A stretch of 64,000 nt of DNA from Gordonia sediminis (GTDB lineage Bacteria; Actinomycetota; Actinomycetes; Mycobacteriales; Mycobacteriaceae): positions 496,001-560,000 of the forward strand of contig RZUM01000004.1 in the NCBI GenBank assembly GCA_004193205.1. The letters run 5' to 3'. The translations under genes were made by a program, and so were the position numbers. How positions within the stretch are numbered: position 1 is the first letter of the stretch; every line of letters begins with the position of its first letter. The notes beneath the pieces were generated by a model, which saw only the letters and a program-made list of their open reading frames with translations, searched no databases and was not told where the DNA came from. Below, in pieces: positions 1-8,622 of this stretch.

Positions 1-1
1 C

Positions 2-424
2 AATCCCACTCCGGAACCGATGTACGCCAAGTTCGTCCTCACCCGCGCCACCGCGTGGGTGCTGCCGGACCTGAGCTGGTCGGGACCGCCCTATGCCCGC
101 GTCCCCGGTACCGACAAGCGGACGGGTCGAGACGACAGCTCACGGACGATCCTGATGCCCGAGATCACCACCGCCCACGGCGGGGCGACGGTGGATCTCG
201 ACTACATCAACGGCACCGCGCTGATGATCCGCTCGGCCAGCGATGAGAACCTGCTCGGCCAGATGCCGGTGCCCGGTCAGTACTTCATCCACGAGTTCCC
301 GAGCTTCCTGCAGCCGACGACCATCCCGGTGTCGGTCTCGGGAGCACCGGCAGGGGGCGCGATGGTGCAGCTCGTGCAGCCCCGACGCTTCGAGCGACCG
401 ATTGGCGGTGTCCAACTCCCATGA
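2..424 (+). CDS. Phage minor tail protein (Dit-like), C-terminal part
   Basis: The reading frame is open to the left window edge, so only the C-terminal ~140 residues of a longer protein are visible; the first internal ATG is at 20. The end of the protein, with a proline/valine-rich strand region and then a QPRRFERP motif, resembles the C-termini of distal-tail-type minor tail proteins of actinobacteriophages (family recall, not searched). Such proteins join the tail tube to the baseplate or fibres. The stop overlaps the next start in an ATGA, as expected for translationally coupled tail genes. No signal peptide or membrane segment is visible. Confidence 0.6.
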   Translation, partial: NPTPEPMYAKFVLTRATAWVLPDLSWSGPPYARVPGTDKRTGRDDSSRTILMPEITTAHGGATVDLDYINGTALMIRSASDENLLGQMPVPGQYFIHEFPSFLQPTTIPVSVSGAPAGGAMVQLVQPRRFERPIGGVQLP

Positions 425-2112
425 CTTCCCCCATCGACACCGGACTCTCCTTAGAGGAGCAGTGTGAGGCCATCCTCGCGGCAACCAACGCCGCGCAGGA
501 GGAGGACATCCGGCTGGGCCAGACCGACGACGTGGTGCGCATCTGGACCGGCGAGTGGGACCTCATCCACGTCCTTACCGAGTCGGACAAAGAGCGCTAC
601 GGCATCGCCAACCTGGACACCGCCGAGGCCAGCTTCGAGGTGCCCACCGAGACCTGGATCGCTCAGTGGCTGTTGGATCAGCAGAGCCGCGTCGACAACG
701 ACGAGAAGCGCAACGTCCATCTGACCGTCGACATCGCCGCCGGGGGCCAGCGGATGGGCTACCGGCTGAAGGTGGCCCGCCAGGAGGACCGCGCCGACGG
801 CACGAGCGTCGTAGTGGCCGAGTGGATGTCGGACATGGAAGAGCTGAAGTACCGGTGGCTCAAGCCCAATCCGTTCCTGCCGGACATCGCCCAGATCCCC
901 AAGCTCTTCCTGATGACCGCCCCGGTGGACTGGCTCAGTGCCGCCTCCCTGTTCATGGATCTCTGGCGCGAGCACAACCCGCTCCTGATCTTCCCCGATG
1001 ATCCGCTGAGCCTGGAGTGGCTCACCACCCTGGACATGTCGACCTGGAACATGGTCGTCAAGCCGGTCAGCTTCGTGGAGTCGTTGGCCGACGGCATCGT
1101 CTGGAGCTTCGTCACCGCCCGGTGGGACAACTTCTGGGAGCGGATGAAGCTCATCTGGCAGGACGCCGAGGTCACCCCGGTGCTGCGCCGCTGGCTCGTC
1201 GGTGACGATCCGCCCTGGCCCGGTGCCAACCTGCGCAACGGCTGCCTGGTGGTCAGCTTCGAGGACAACTCGGGTAGCTGGACCGGCACCTCCCATGGCG
1301 GCACCATCGCTGACGGTCTGCTGCGCACCATCATCAACCCCGGCATCGACCTGGTGGACTCGTCCATCGACGTCATCACCGGGGGCACCGTCCCGGCGGA
1401 GTACTACGAGCCCGGAAACTGGCTGACCCGGAAGTCTCTGCCGTACTGCGTCTACTTCGGTGGCGAGAACACGGGGCTCCTGGACATGAAGTTCTCGTCG
1501 TTCCCCGGCACCGCCATCCTCCTGTCGACAGGAGGCCACTCGGCCCCTGGGGTCAACGAGGCCATCAGCGCGACAGTCCAGGCGGCAGTGGACATCGCCT
1601 CGGCGAACGTGAGTTTCCAGGGATACGGGCTGGGCAGCATCGGTGGGTCCGTGGACGCGTTACTTAAGCCATTTTATGAGGACACCCTTCTAGCTTGGAT
1701 CGAGCTGAAACTTATCCTCAAGGCCCAGGATCAGGGATGGTCCAGGTATTACGAGCAGTTCATCGCATCTGCCGGTAAGGCCTACGGTTTGGACTCGGTG
1801 ATAGTCCTGCGCTCCGGTGCGTGGATGACCAGAAGCTATGAGTCGGTGAGTTTTAGCATCCGAGACGCCCATCCGTTCGTCGTCGGCAAGCACTTTTGGA
1901 TCGGTCACCGCATCGGTGCGGTTCGTCAGTTCGACAAGCTCGGCAGAATCTACATGCAGCAGGTGGTTCAGCTCACTCGCACCAAGTCCCGCGATGATTT
2001 CGCGATGTGGGAGATCGAAATGGGGAGCAAGGAAGACGAAGATCCAGCGGCAGCGGTGTATCGCAACCTCGAAACACTGATGGGGGCCATGCGCACCCTC
2101 GGCGTGTACTGA
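421..2112 (+). CDS. Phage minor tail protein, Gp37-like (ReqiPepy6 type)
   Basis: This 563-residue protein resembles the siphovirus ReqiPepy6 Gp37-like family, a baseplate/tail-tip component usually placed right after the Dit-like gene, as here. Family-like features are the N-terminal EWDLIHVL region, the central GNWLTRKSLPYCVYF stretch and the C-terminal HPFVVGKHFWIGHRIGAV segment. The start is fixed by the ATGA overlap with the upstream gene. Base composition changes inside the gene: from about 1655 the codons become clearly richer in A and T (TTA, CTT, AAA, AGA) than in the 5' part, which suggests a recombination junction. Function as a tail hub or adhesion component is inferred from family and position. 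Confidence 0.7.
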   Translation: MTSPIDTGLSLEEQCEAILAATNAAQEEDIRLGQTDDVVRIWTGEWDLIHVLTESDKERYGIANLDTAEASFEVPTETWIAQWLLDQQSRVDNDEKRNVHLTVDIAAGGQRMGYRLKVARQEDRADGTSVVVAEWMSDMEELKYRWLKPNPFLPDIAQIPKLFLMTAPVDWLSAASLFMDLWREHNPLLIFPDDPLSLEWLTTLDMSTWNMVVKPVSFVESLADGIVWSFVTARWDNFWERMKLIWQDAEVTPVLRRWLVGDDPPWPGANLRNGCLVVSFEDNSGSWTGTSHGGTIADGLLRTIINPGIDLVDSSIDVITGGTVPAEYYEPGNWLTRKSLPYCVYFGGENTGLLDMKFSSFPGTAILLSTGGHSAPGVNEAISATVQAAVDIASANVSFQGYGLGSIGGSVDALLKPFYEDTLLAWIELKLILKAQDQGWSRYYEQFIASAGKAYGLDSVIVLRSGAWMTRSYESVSFSIRDAHPFVVGKHFWIGHRIGAVRQFDKLGRIYMQQVVQLTRTKSRDDFAMWEIEMGSKEDEDPAAAVYRNLETLMGAMRTLGVY

Positions 2113-2126
2113 CTTTAGGAGAAGCC

Positions 2127-2273
2127 ATGCCAGGCAAAAAGTACGCCAGTATCAAGAACCCACGCGCCTATGAGGCGATGAGATCCCAAGGGATGTCGAA
2201 GCAGAAGGCAGCCAAGATCTCGAATGCCCAGGCGGGCAAGGGGAAGAAGGGACATAGCGGGAACAAGCGATGA
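2127..2273 (+). CDS. Small basic phage protein (48 aa)
   Basis: This 48-residue lysine-rich protein begins at ATG 2127 behind an AGGAGA ribosome site at 2117-2122. A longer in-frame extension into the upstream gene has no ribosome site and is rejected. The sequence (KNPRAYEAMRSQGMSKQKAA) contains a short helical motif seen in small conserved proteins of actinobacteria and their phages. It is strongly positively charged (KGKKGHSGNKR at the end), which would fit nucleic-acid or protein binding, but no function can be assigned. Its stop overlaps the next gene in ATGA. Confidence 0.65.
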   Translation: MPGKKYASIKNPRAYEAMRSQGMSKQKAAKISNAQAGKGKKGHSGNKR

Positions 2274-2893
2274 GCAAAATCAAGCACTCTTACGAGAAGA
2301 GCTTCAAGGCAGGGCTGCCGGTACGGGGAAACGTCGATCCACTCAATCCCCGCCAGGCGTTCCTGCCATTCTTCGTCGGCTTCATCGTCAAGGGTGCGCC
2401 TCTGATCGCCGATCTCGTGTATTACGAAGAACTCTCGGAGCATCTCGTGGAGTGCCTCGGCATCCCCACCGAGGAGAAGGTCGTCAACGGCAAGAAGGTT
2501 CGGCGACTTCTCGAACCCATCGGGGAGTCCCAGGGGTGGGAGCCACGCCGCAAGTACATCCCGCCGCACACCCTGCTGGACAAGCGTGCGGCAGCGGGCA
2601 AGTGGGTGACGATGGACGAGCCCGAGCCCAGCCCGGAGTCGATCAGCGACACGCTGAACCGGATGGTCGATGCCAACTCTCGCACCGCCGCCGAGGGCAT
2701 CCCGGCCTTCGTCCTGGTGAAGGACTTCCGCAAGGCGCTCAACCTGACCCACGCCCAGGCCAAGGAGCTGCTGAAGGGCTGGGGAGTCCCGAACGCCACG
2801 CCGCAGACCAAGATCGACAAGGGCCTGGCGATGCGCATCGTGGCGCACGTGAACCGGCTCAGGAACGCCCATCAGGATGAGGAGACTGCATGA
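2270..2893 (+). CDS. Phage tail-region protein, DUF2744-like
   Basis: This 207-residue protein carries an N-terminal PLNPRQAFLPFF...VKGAPLI...YYEELSEHL pattern that resembles the DUF2744 family found between minor tail genes of actinobacteriophages (recall, unverified). The C-terminal half is predicted helical and charged. It overlaps its neighbours on both sides through ATGA junctions, so it is part of the same polycistronic tail transcript. The biochemical role is unknown; a structural or assembly role is inferred from position. Confidence 0.55.
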   Translation: MSKIKHSYEKSFKAGLPVRGNVDPLNPRQAFLPFFVGFIVKGAPLIADLVYYEELSEHLVECLGIPTEEKVVNGKKVRRLLEPIGESQGWEPRRKYIPPHTLLDKRAAAGKWVTMDEPEPSPESISDTLNRMVDANSRTAAEGIPAFVLVKDFRKALNLTHAQAKELLKGWGVPNATPQTKIDKGLAMRIVAHVNRLRNAHQDEETA

Positions 2894-4650
2894 CCCATCC
2901 CGATCCGTCCTTCGCCCCCGCCGGGTCTCTGGGGCCCGGTGGGTCGAGCTATGGGCTGTCGGAGTTCGCCTCCCGCACCCAGACGGACTGGACCGATGAG
3001 TACGACGCCGAGATCCTGTCCCACTCCGTCGACCAGGAGGACTTCGCCAACCGCGTCAAGGAGTTCCTGGACGCCATGATGTCGGCGTTCGGCGGCAATC
3101 CGACGCCGCTGATCAATCTGATCGCCACCTATCAGACCGACACTCCGGTATGGATGAACATCTCGGGCTGGTCGTTCGCCGAGGCCATTCTGTCCGCTGC
3201 CTCCGCCGTCTTTCCTCCCCTGGGCAAGATCTCCCTGGGCCAGCTCGTGGCGGGAGAGTCCGACAACCTGCTGACCGGCTTCGGGGACTTCGGGTCCTCG
3301 GAGACCATCGCCGACGAAGGGGTATGGACCTGGGATGGCTCGGTAGGCCGTACTGACCCCGGATCGGCAAAAACCACCGCCGACGGGACGACCAAGGTCA
3401 TCACCTCCGAGCTGATCGGCATCGGCGAGGGGCAGGTCGTCAACGTCAAGGCGTATGTTCAGTGGAACTCCCTCACCGGGTCCGGTGACATCTTCCAGCT
3501 CCAGCTCCAGACCTTCCTGGGTGACTCCCTGGTCGCCACGCAGAACATCGACACCGAGACCAATCCCGCCGCGTCGGGCTCGTGGACCTTGCTCTCCGGT
3601 TCCTACACCATCCCCGCCGGGGTCGACGGGGTACGGCTGCGCATGGTCGTACTGTCCAACGCCACTGCCGGGAACGTCTGGTACGACGATGCCAGTCTGA
3701 CCGTCTCGGCCAGCGTGCTGCCCCAGGAGTGGATCGACAGCCTCCCCGAGGATCTGCAGGATGTCGTCACCGCCGGGGAGAACCTGGCCAACAACATCAA
3801 CGGCGCGATCGATGACGCGATTACGGGCGGTATCGCCCTGGGCACCGGCATCATCGCCGACGTCTTCCCGACCATCGCCAACGTCTTCGGCATCGCCAAG
3901 TCCGCACAGATTCAGATCAATGAGCTGACCGCCGCCAGCCAGAACCCCGGCAACTCGGGCTATGACGGGATGAATTGGCAGACGATCTTCGCGGGCGCTG
4001 ACGGGGCGGCGCTGTCGGGCACCGACTGGCCGCTGAAGAACGGCATCACCATCCGAGGGTCAAATGGCTATGCGGGCATCCAGTCCGGGGCGTCGACCAA
4101 CAGCAACTACTATGCGCTCGCCGCTGCCCTCTACACCCTGCCGACTCAGTACATCGCCTGCGTGCTCGGCGATTCGGGCAAGGAGGACCAGTACACCTAC
4201 ATCTGCCTGCGGTGCAATTCTGCGATGACCCAGCTCATGTACGCGGGCATCACGCAGGACGACATCATCATCGGTACCGCATCGGGCACCGCCGGATCGT
4301 GGGGAACGACCTCCAACCTGGCCAGCGCGAGCGTCTCGATCAAGACCGGCGACATCGTCGCCTTCCGTGTCAACGACTCCGGGGTGTTCCAGATCCTGGT
4401 CAACAACGTGGTCCGGCTGCAATATGCCGACGGGTCGAACACCTATTCGGCGAATCGCTATGGCGGATTCATCATGTCCAAGCAGACCATCATCCTCACC
4501 TACGAGTCGTTCCGCATCGCGTCGATCACGATGTCGGACTGGGTGATCCCCGACGCCACGGTGATCACATCGACCTGGGCCGGGACGCTCGCCCAGTACA
4601 ACGCGATCACGACCAAGTCGAACACGACGATGTACGTGGTGCTGCCATGA
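2890..4650 (+). CDS. Phage minor tail protein with carbohydrate-binding-like domain
   Basis: This 586-residue protein has a helical N-terminal ~100 residues, then a beta-sandwich-like region (about 120-275) with a CBM4/9-like pattern: LLTGFGDFG, GSWTLLSGSYTIPAGVDGVRLRM, WYDDASLTV. A helical linker (about 280-345) follows, then a C-terminal beta-rich domain (350-560). It ends in GTLAQYNAITTKSNTTMYVVL, a fibre-terminal pattern (aqYnai..k...tmYvv) common in tail fibres. A role in host surface binding is inferred. Coupled to its neighbours by ATGA overlaps at both ends. Confidence 0.7.
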   Translation: MTHPDPSFAPAGSLGPGGSSYGLSEFASRTQTDWTDEYDAEILSHSVDQEDFANRVKEFLDAMMSAFGGNPTPLINLIATYQTDTPVWMNISGWSFAEAILSAASAVFPPLGKISLGQLVAGESDNLLTGFGDFGSSETIADEGVWTWDGSVGRTDPGSAKTTADGTTKVITSELIGIGEGQVVNVKAYVQWNSLTGSGDIFQLQLQTFLGDSLVATQNIDTETNPAASGSWTLLSGSYTIPAGVDGVRLRMVVLSNATAGNVWYDDASLTVSASVLPQEWIDSLPEDLQDVVTAGENLANNINGAIDDAITGGIALGTGIIADVFPTIANVFGIAKSAQIQINELTAASQNPGNSGYDGMNWQTIFAGADGAALSGTDWPLKNGITIRGSNGYAGIQSGASTNSNYYALAAALYTLPTQYIACVLGDSGKEDQYTYICLRCNSAMTQLMYAGITQDDIIIGTASGTAGSWGTTSNLASASVSIKTGDIVAFRVNDSGVFQILVNNVVRLQYADGSNTYSANRYGGFIMSKQTIILTYESFRIASITMSDWVIPDATVITSTWAGTLAQYNAITTKSNTTMYVVLP

Positions 4651-5249
4651 GTTCGCCGCTTGAAGAAGGGTCCAGGACCACACCAGGATCGAACATCACG
4701 CTGCAGATGCCCGCGTGGGCGACGCTGATGGACTACATCCTGGTCGCGGGTGGTGGCACTGGTACCTACGGTTCTCCCAATTACACTCCGGGACAACCCG
4801 GCTATTACGGGCAGGCGCTCTACGGATCGGTCAAGGTACTCCCCGGCCTGAACATGACCTACACGGTGGGGAATAACGCAGCCAACAGCATTCTGCATAT
4901 CGGGTCGACCACCATCACCGCGACACAAACCACGACGCGGGGGACCCTTAGCCGGACGATCGATGTCACGCCACTCAAGGTCAGCGATCCTGGCGTTGCC
5001 GACCCCTGGTCCAAGCTCATCGGCCTCAACGGCGCTGGAGGGGCAGCAGGAGCGGCGGGTGACGGTACTGCAGGCAGTGGTGGTGCGGGCGGTGCGGGCC
5101 AGTCCGGTGCCTTGTTCTGGCGCTTCCGCATCGGCGCACAGGAGGTTCGGGTCGGCACACAGATCGCCACACGCATCTACATCGGCACATCGGCACCGGA
5201 CACGATCAGAATCGGTACGACGCAAGTATGGGAGAAGTTTCTGCAATGA
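4647..5249 (+). CDS. Glycine-rich phage tail protein with VWEK motif
   Basis: This 200-residue protein contains a glycine-rich stretch around residues 128-155 and ends with the repeat-like motif RIYIGTSAPDTIRIGTTQVW. The same motif in a different version opens the gene at 8623. The ATG at 4647 overlaps the previous stop; the longer in-frame extension upstream is a shadow of the preceding gene. The domain set (beta-rich plus glycine-rich) is typical of adsorption-apparatus proteins of siphoviruses infecting mycolata. The exact role is not known. Confidence 0.65.
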   Translation: MSSPLEEGSRTTPGSNITLQMPAWATLMDYILVAGGGTGTYGSPNYTPGQPGYYGQALYGSVKVLPGLNMTYTVGNNAANSILHIGSTTITATQTTTRGTLSRTIDVTPLKVSDPGVADPWSKLIGLNGAGGAAGAAGDGTAGSGGAGGAGQSGALFWRFRIGAQEVRVGTQIATRIYIGTSAPDTIRIGTTQVWEKFLQ

Positions 5250-5443
5250 CAGCACCAGACCCGGAAGAGCACGTCACCTTCGTTCACCCCGAACTCCCCG
5301 ACATCACCTTCGTGGTGACCAGAGGCTCCGGTGGGCTGTCGGGGTTCCCCTCAAACTGGATCGCGGTCACCGGGTATACCGACTGGGGCACCGAGGACGC
5401 GCAGAAGATCCCGACCGGCTCGGGTGGCTGGGCGGGTCCGTAA
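5246..5443 (+). CDS. Small phage tail-region protein (65 aa)
   Basis: A 65-residue protein starting at ATG 5246, chosen because it overlaps the preceding stop in ATGA like most genes here; an ATG 18 nt further upstream lies inside the preceding gene. It ends in a TAATG junction with the next gene. The sequence is beta-rich (HVTFVHPELPDITFVVTRG) with no membrane segment and no cysteine. No family is recognised; it is probably a minor structural or accessory fibre protein by context. Confidence 0.55.
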   Translation: MTAPDPEEHVTFVHPELPDITFVVTRGSGGLSGFPSNWIAVTGYTDWGTEDAQKIPTGSGGWAGP

Positions 5444-6369
5444 TGGCATGGTCGGTGAACGGTCCCGATGCCCCGACGCCCGCACCGCGTCAGGGATGGT
5501 CGGTCGCTGGCCCGGACCCGCAGACCACCACGAAGCCGGGATGGTCGAATGTCCCGCAGGCTCTCGCCGCCGACATCGGTGTCGGTGAGGACTTCGCCAG
5601 CATCATCGCCCATCTGCTCGCCCAGGACTCGGGCGTCGGTGAGGATTCGGCCAGCGCCCTCATTACCGCCGCATCCATCGTGGTTGCCGACTCCGGTGTC
5701 GGTATCGACAGTGCGGCGCTGAAGCTCCATCTGCTCAGCTCTACCGACTCCGGTGTCGGTGTGGATAGTGCCACCGCCGTCTACAGCTACGTCGCACCGG
5801 CCACCACCAGCTACACCACCGCCGGGGCGTTCACCTACACCATCCCGCAGTGGTGCACGCACATCGACATCCTCGCGCTCGGTGGTGGTGGCGGCGGTCA
5901 GGGCGGTGGCTGGGTGCTGGCCAACCAGGGTGGTCTCGGCGGGCTGTGGGCATGGACGACCATTCAGCGCGGCGTGGATATCCCGTGGTCCACCTCATCG
6001 CTGAGCGGGACGGTCGGCACCGCAGGCAACGGCAGTTCGACTTCAGCGTCTCCCTCTGCCGGTGGCGCTGGCGGAACCACGTCGGTCACCATCCCCGGGA
6101 ACGCGACGCTGACCGGCTCGGGTGGTTCCGGCGGCAACGGCAACGCCACCGGCATCAGCAATCAGCGCGGCGGTCCGGCCCGAGGCGGCAACACGGGATC
6201 GGAGAACAAAGACGTGCTGCTCAACGGTGTGACCTATACGGGCGGTGCGGAACAGACCAGCTCGGCCAACGGCAACGCTCCGGGCGGCGGTGGACCCGGT
6301 GGCAACGCCTTCGCCAACGGGCGCAACGGTGCGGTCGGTAGAGCGATTTTTCTGGCATACCAGGCATAG
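5443..6369 (+). CDS. Phage tail fibre protein with DSGVGxDSA repeats and glycine-rich domain
   Basis: This 308-residue protein starts at ATG 5443 in a TAATG overlap. Residues ~45-110 hold four copies of a degenerate D(S/I)GVGxDxA repeat about 21-24 residues apart (ADIGVGEDFA, QDSGVGEDSA, ADSGVGIDSA, TDSGVGVDSA). A beta segment (FTYTIPQWCTHIDILALG) then leads into a long glycine-rich domain of the type found at the tips of phage fibres. A role in adsorption is inferred. The longer upstream open frame is a shadow of the 4647 gene. Confidence 0.65.
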   Translation: MAWSVNGPDAPTPAPRQGWSVAGPDPQTTTKPGWSNVPQALAADIGVGEDFASIIAHLLAQDSGVGEDSASALITAASIVVADSGVGIDSAALKLHLLSSTDSGVGVDSATAVYSYVAPATTSYTTAGAFTYTIPQWCTHIDILALGGGGGGQGGGWVLANQGGLGGLWAWTTIQRGVDIPWSTSSLSGTVGTAGNGSSTSASPSAGGAGGTTSVTIPGNATLTGSGGSGGNGNATGISNQRGGPARGGNTGSENKDVLLNGVTYTGGAEQTSSANGNAPGGGGPGGNAFANGRNGAVGRAIFLAYQA

Positions 6370-6377
6370 GAGGATTC

Positions 6378-6725
6378 ATGGCGTGGGTCAACTCAAACGA
6401 CGATGTCATCAGCCACGTGGTGGCGCGGCTGAACCTGGCCGACAATACCGCCAACCTGACCGACAAGCTCACCTATCAGAAGCAGGCCAGCGCCATGGCC
6501 CAGATGATCCATGCCCGCTACTACGACCTGAGCATCAGCACCATCGACGGCGGGACGGCCTGGCGGACCAAGTATCTCAACCAGGCCGACACCGCACTCA
6601 CCAGCGCCATCAACGCGGCCAACGAGACCGCCAGGACCAGCTATGCCGATCAGGTGGCCGCGCTGTCGCAGTGCGTCATCGGGGCATGCATGGGTGCAGC
6701 CCACACGATGTACGAGGAGGCATAG
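6378..6725 (+). CDS. Phage helical protein of unknown function (115 aa)
   Basis: A 115-residue, largely alpha-helical protein preceded by a strong AGGAGGA ribosome site at 6368-6374. It contains many alanine and glutamine residues and no obvious membrane segment or catalytic motif. It lies between the glycine-rich fibre genes and the collagen-like fibre gene. It may be an accessory or trimerising component of the tail, but this is position-based inference and no family is recognised. Confidence 0.55.
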   Translation: MAWVNSNDDVISHVVARLNLADNTANLTDKLTYQKQASAMAQMIHARYYDLSISTIDGGTAWRTKYLNQADTALTSAINAANETARTSYADQVAALSQCVIGACMGAAHTMYEEA

Positions 6726-6728
6726 TCC

Positions 6729-7088
6729 ATGGCCAAGACGACAGCGCACATGAGGGCAGTGTGTGACCTCATCGCGGGTCAAGGTGCGCTCATCAAGCTC
6801 CACTCCGCCGATCCGGGAACCACCGGAGCCAGCGTCATCGCCACTACCCCGGCATCAGGGACGACGACCTGGGGTGCGGCGGCGGACGGGACCGATGGTG
6901 ACGCGGGGAAGGCGGTGGCCACCGGCAGTGCCGTGGCGCTGACCATGCCAGCCTCCACCACCGCGACACACTTCAGCGTCTCCACGGGCGGCGGTACGTT
7001 CCTGCGCGGTGCCGCTCTGGATGCGCCGATCACCACCGGAGCCGGGACGGTCAGCGTCGATGTCACGCCGAAGACGAAGTTCAGCTAG
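6729..7088 (+). CDS. Phage tail-associated protein (LHSADPGTTG type)
   Basis: A 119-residue protein with an N-terminal helix and then the LIKLHSADPGTTGAS pattern, seen in small tail or fibre proteins of actinobacteriophages. The rest is Thr/Ala/Gly-rich and predicted beta-structured, ending in VSVDVTPKTKF. It is three nucleotides downstream of the previous stop and 12 nt before the next gene, so it is co-transcribed. A structural role is likely; the exact position in the virion is unknown. Confidence 0.55.
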   Translation: MAKTTAHMRAVCDLIAGQGALIKLHSADPGTTGASVIATTPASGTTTWGAAADGTDGDAGKAVATGSAVALTMPASTTATHFSVSTGGGTFLRGAALDAPITTGAGTVSVDVTPKTKFS

Positions 7089-7100
7089 GAGAATGGGATC

Positions 7101-7412
7101 ATGCCAGCGATACTCGGGTTCGTACCCAACGAGGCGTATCTGATCCTGGCCACCGGCCAGGACTTCGTCTGCACCATCCGGTGCCCGGACGAACAGTGGG
7201 CGGTCGGCACCACGGCGACCCTGGATATCAACGGCACCACCTGGCCCGCCACGGTGGACGAGTCCGAGGCGACCGCCGTCTTCCGCGTCGAGTCCGACGA
7301 GACCGATCCGATCATCGACGGGACACCGTTCGCGATCTACCTCAGCTTCCCGGACACGCCCGATCCGATGGACTACAAGTGGTTCCGGGGCATCGTGAAG
7401 AGGGTGGACTGA
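7101..7412 (+). CDS. Small beta-rich phage protein (103 aa)
   Basis: A 103-residue acidic beta-rich protein preceded by AGGAG at 7088-7092. Sequence features such as [10 protein letters not shown]...[16 protein letters not shown] and [12 protein letters not shown] resemble an immunoglobulin-like or baseplate-upper-protein fold found next to collagen-like fibre genes in phages (inference from pattern). The gene ends two nucleotides before the collagen-like fibre ATG. Function is unknown beyond a likely structural or fibre-attachment role. Confidence 0.5.
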   Translation: MPAILGFVPNEAYLILATGQDFVCTIRCPDEQWAVGTTATLDINGTTWPATVDESEATAVFRVESDETDPIIDGTPFAIYLSFPDTPDPMDYKWFRGIVKRVD

Positions 7413-7413
7413 C

Positions 7414-8619
7414 ATGATCGACCTCACCAACACCGTCATCACCGTCCCGTCGCCGGGATCGGTCGTCCTCACCACCCCGATCCCGCCGCCCGAGGTCGAG
7501 GCCGGACCGGAGGGGCCTGCCGGAGCCGACGGGCTCAGTGCCTTCGAGGTCGCCCTGGCCGAGGGATTCGTCGGCACCGAGCAGGAGTGGCTGGACTCCC
7601 TGGTCGGTCCTCAGGGCCCCGTAGGCGCGGATTCCACCGTTCCGGGGCCTCAGGGACCAGAAGGGCCCGCTGGCTCGGCAGGAGCCGACGGAGCCGACGG
7701 ACAGAGTGCCTACGAGCTGGCGGTGGTCGAGGGATTCACCGGCACCGAGTCCGAATGGCTGGACACCCTGCAGGGACCGCCGGGGGCCGATGGAGCCGAT
7801 TCGACTGTCCCTGGCCCACAGGGCGAGAAGGGCGACACCGGGGACACCGGGCCTCAGGGACCGGCAGGTGCTGATTCCACCGTTCCCGGACCCGAGGGTC
7901 CCGAAGGTCCACAGGGTCCTGCAGGTCCCCAAGGCGATCCTGGAGCTGATTCCACCGTTCCTGGTCCCGAAGGTCCGCAGGGACCCGCTGGAGCCGACGG
8001 AGCCGATGGCGCTCAGGGCATCCAGGGGATTCAGGGTCCGCAGGGAGACGTCGGACCACAAGGACCGGCGGGAGCCGATGGAGCCGACGGTGCGGCAGGT
8101 GAATCCACCGACATCGCCGCCTATCGGTTCAGCACCACCACGACTGCCGGTCCGTCGGCGGGGCGCGCGCAGTTCAACAACGCGGCGGCGGCATCGACCA
8201 CCGTGATCTGGGTGAGCGCCGTGACCAACACCTCGGTCAACATCCTCAACTATCTGCTGGTGCTCAAGGCCGAAGACAGTCTGTTCTTCCAGGTCCCCAC
8301 CGACAGCACCAACTTCCACCGGTTCACCATTACCGGACCCGCCGTCGACCACACCAGCTACGTCGAGCTGCCGGTGTCGTGGGACTCATCGGGAGCAGGC
8401 TCGGCGGCAGCCTTCTCGAACAACGCCGACCTCCGGGTGGCGGCACTGCGGCAGGGTATCCCCGGTCCCACCGGGCCACAGGGACCGCAAGGTGATCCTG
8501 GCGCAGACGGAGCTGACGGTGCCGATGGCACCAGCGTCACCGCCGTGGTCCTCACCCAAGCCGCCTACGACGCGCTCGGGACCTACGATCCCGACGTAAT
8601 CTACTGTGTCTCAGGGTGA
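7414..8619 (+). CDS. Collagen-like phage tail fibre
   Basis: A 401-residue fibre protein. Residues ~28-230 are mostly Gly-X-Y triplets, interrupted by two copies of a non-collagenous unit ([22 protein letters not shown] and [22 protein letters not shown]) and punctuated by repeated ADSTVPGP motifs. A globular beta domain (~235-345) follows, then a second short collagen segment (~348-372) and a terminal [18 protein letters not shown] cap of the type found at fibre ends. Phage collagen-like segments form trimeric shafts, so this is probably a receptor-binding fibre. The repeats make the locus prone to length variation. Confidence 0.8.
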   Translation: MIDLTNTVITVPSPGSVVLTTPIPPPEVEAGPEGPAGADGLSAFEVALAEGFVGTEQEWLDSLVGPQGPVGADSTVPGPQGPEGPAGSAGADGADGQSAYELAVVEGFTGTESEWLDTLQGPPGADGADSTVPGPQGEKGDTGDTGPQGPAGADSTVPGPEGPEGPQGPAGPQGDPGADSTVPGPEGPQGPAGADGADGAQGIQGIQGPQGDVGPQGPAGADGADGAAGESTDIAAYRFSTTTTAGPSAGRAQFNNAAAASTTVIWVSAVTNTSVNILNYLLVLKAEDSLFFQVPTDSTNFHRFTITGPAVDHTSYVELPVSWDSSGAGSAAAFSNNADLRVAALRQGIPGPTGPQGPQGDPGADGADGADGTSVTAVVLTQAAYDALGTYDPDVIYCVSG

Positions 8620-8622
8620 TTC

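Noticed and set aside
1-13. 13-nt match between the window start and 11749-11761 (CAATCCCACTCCG)
   Set aside because: Short and isolated; flanks do not match, so it is probably chance rather than an attachment repeat.
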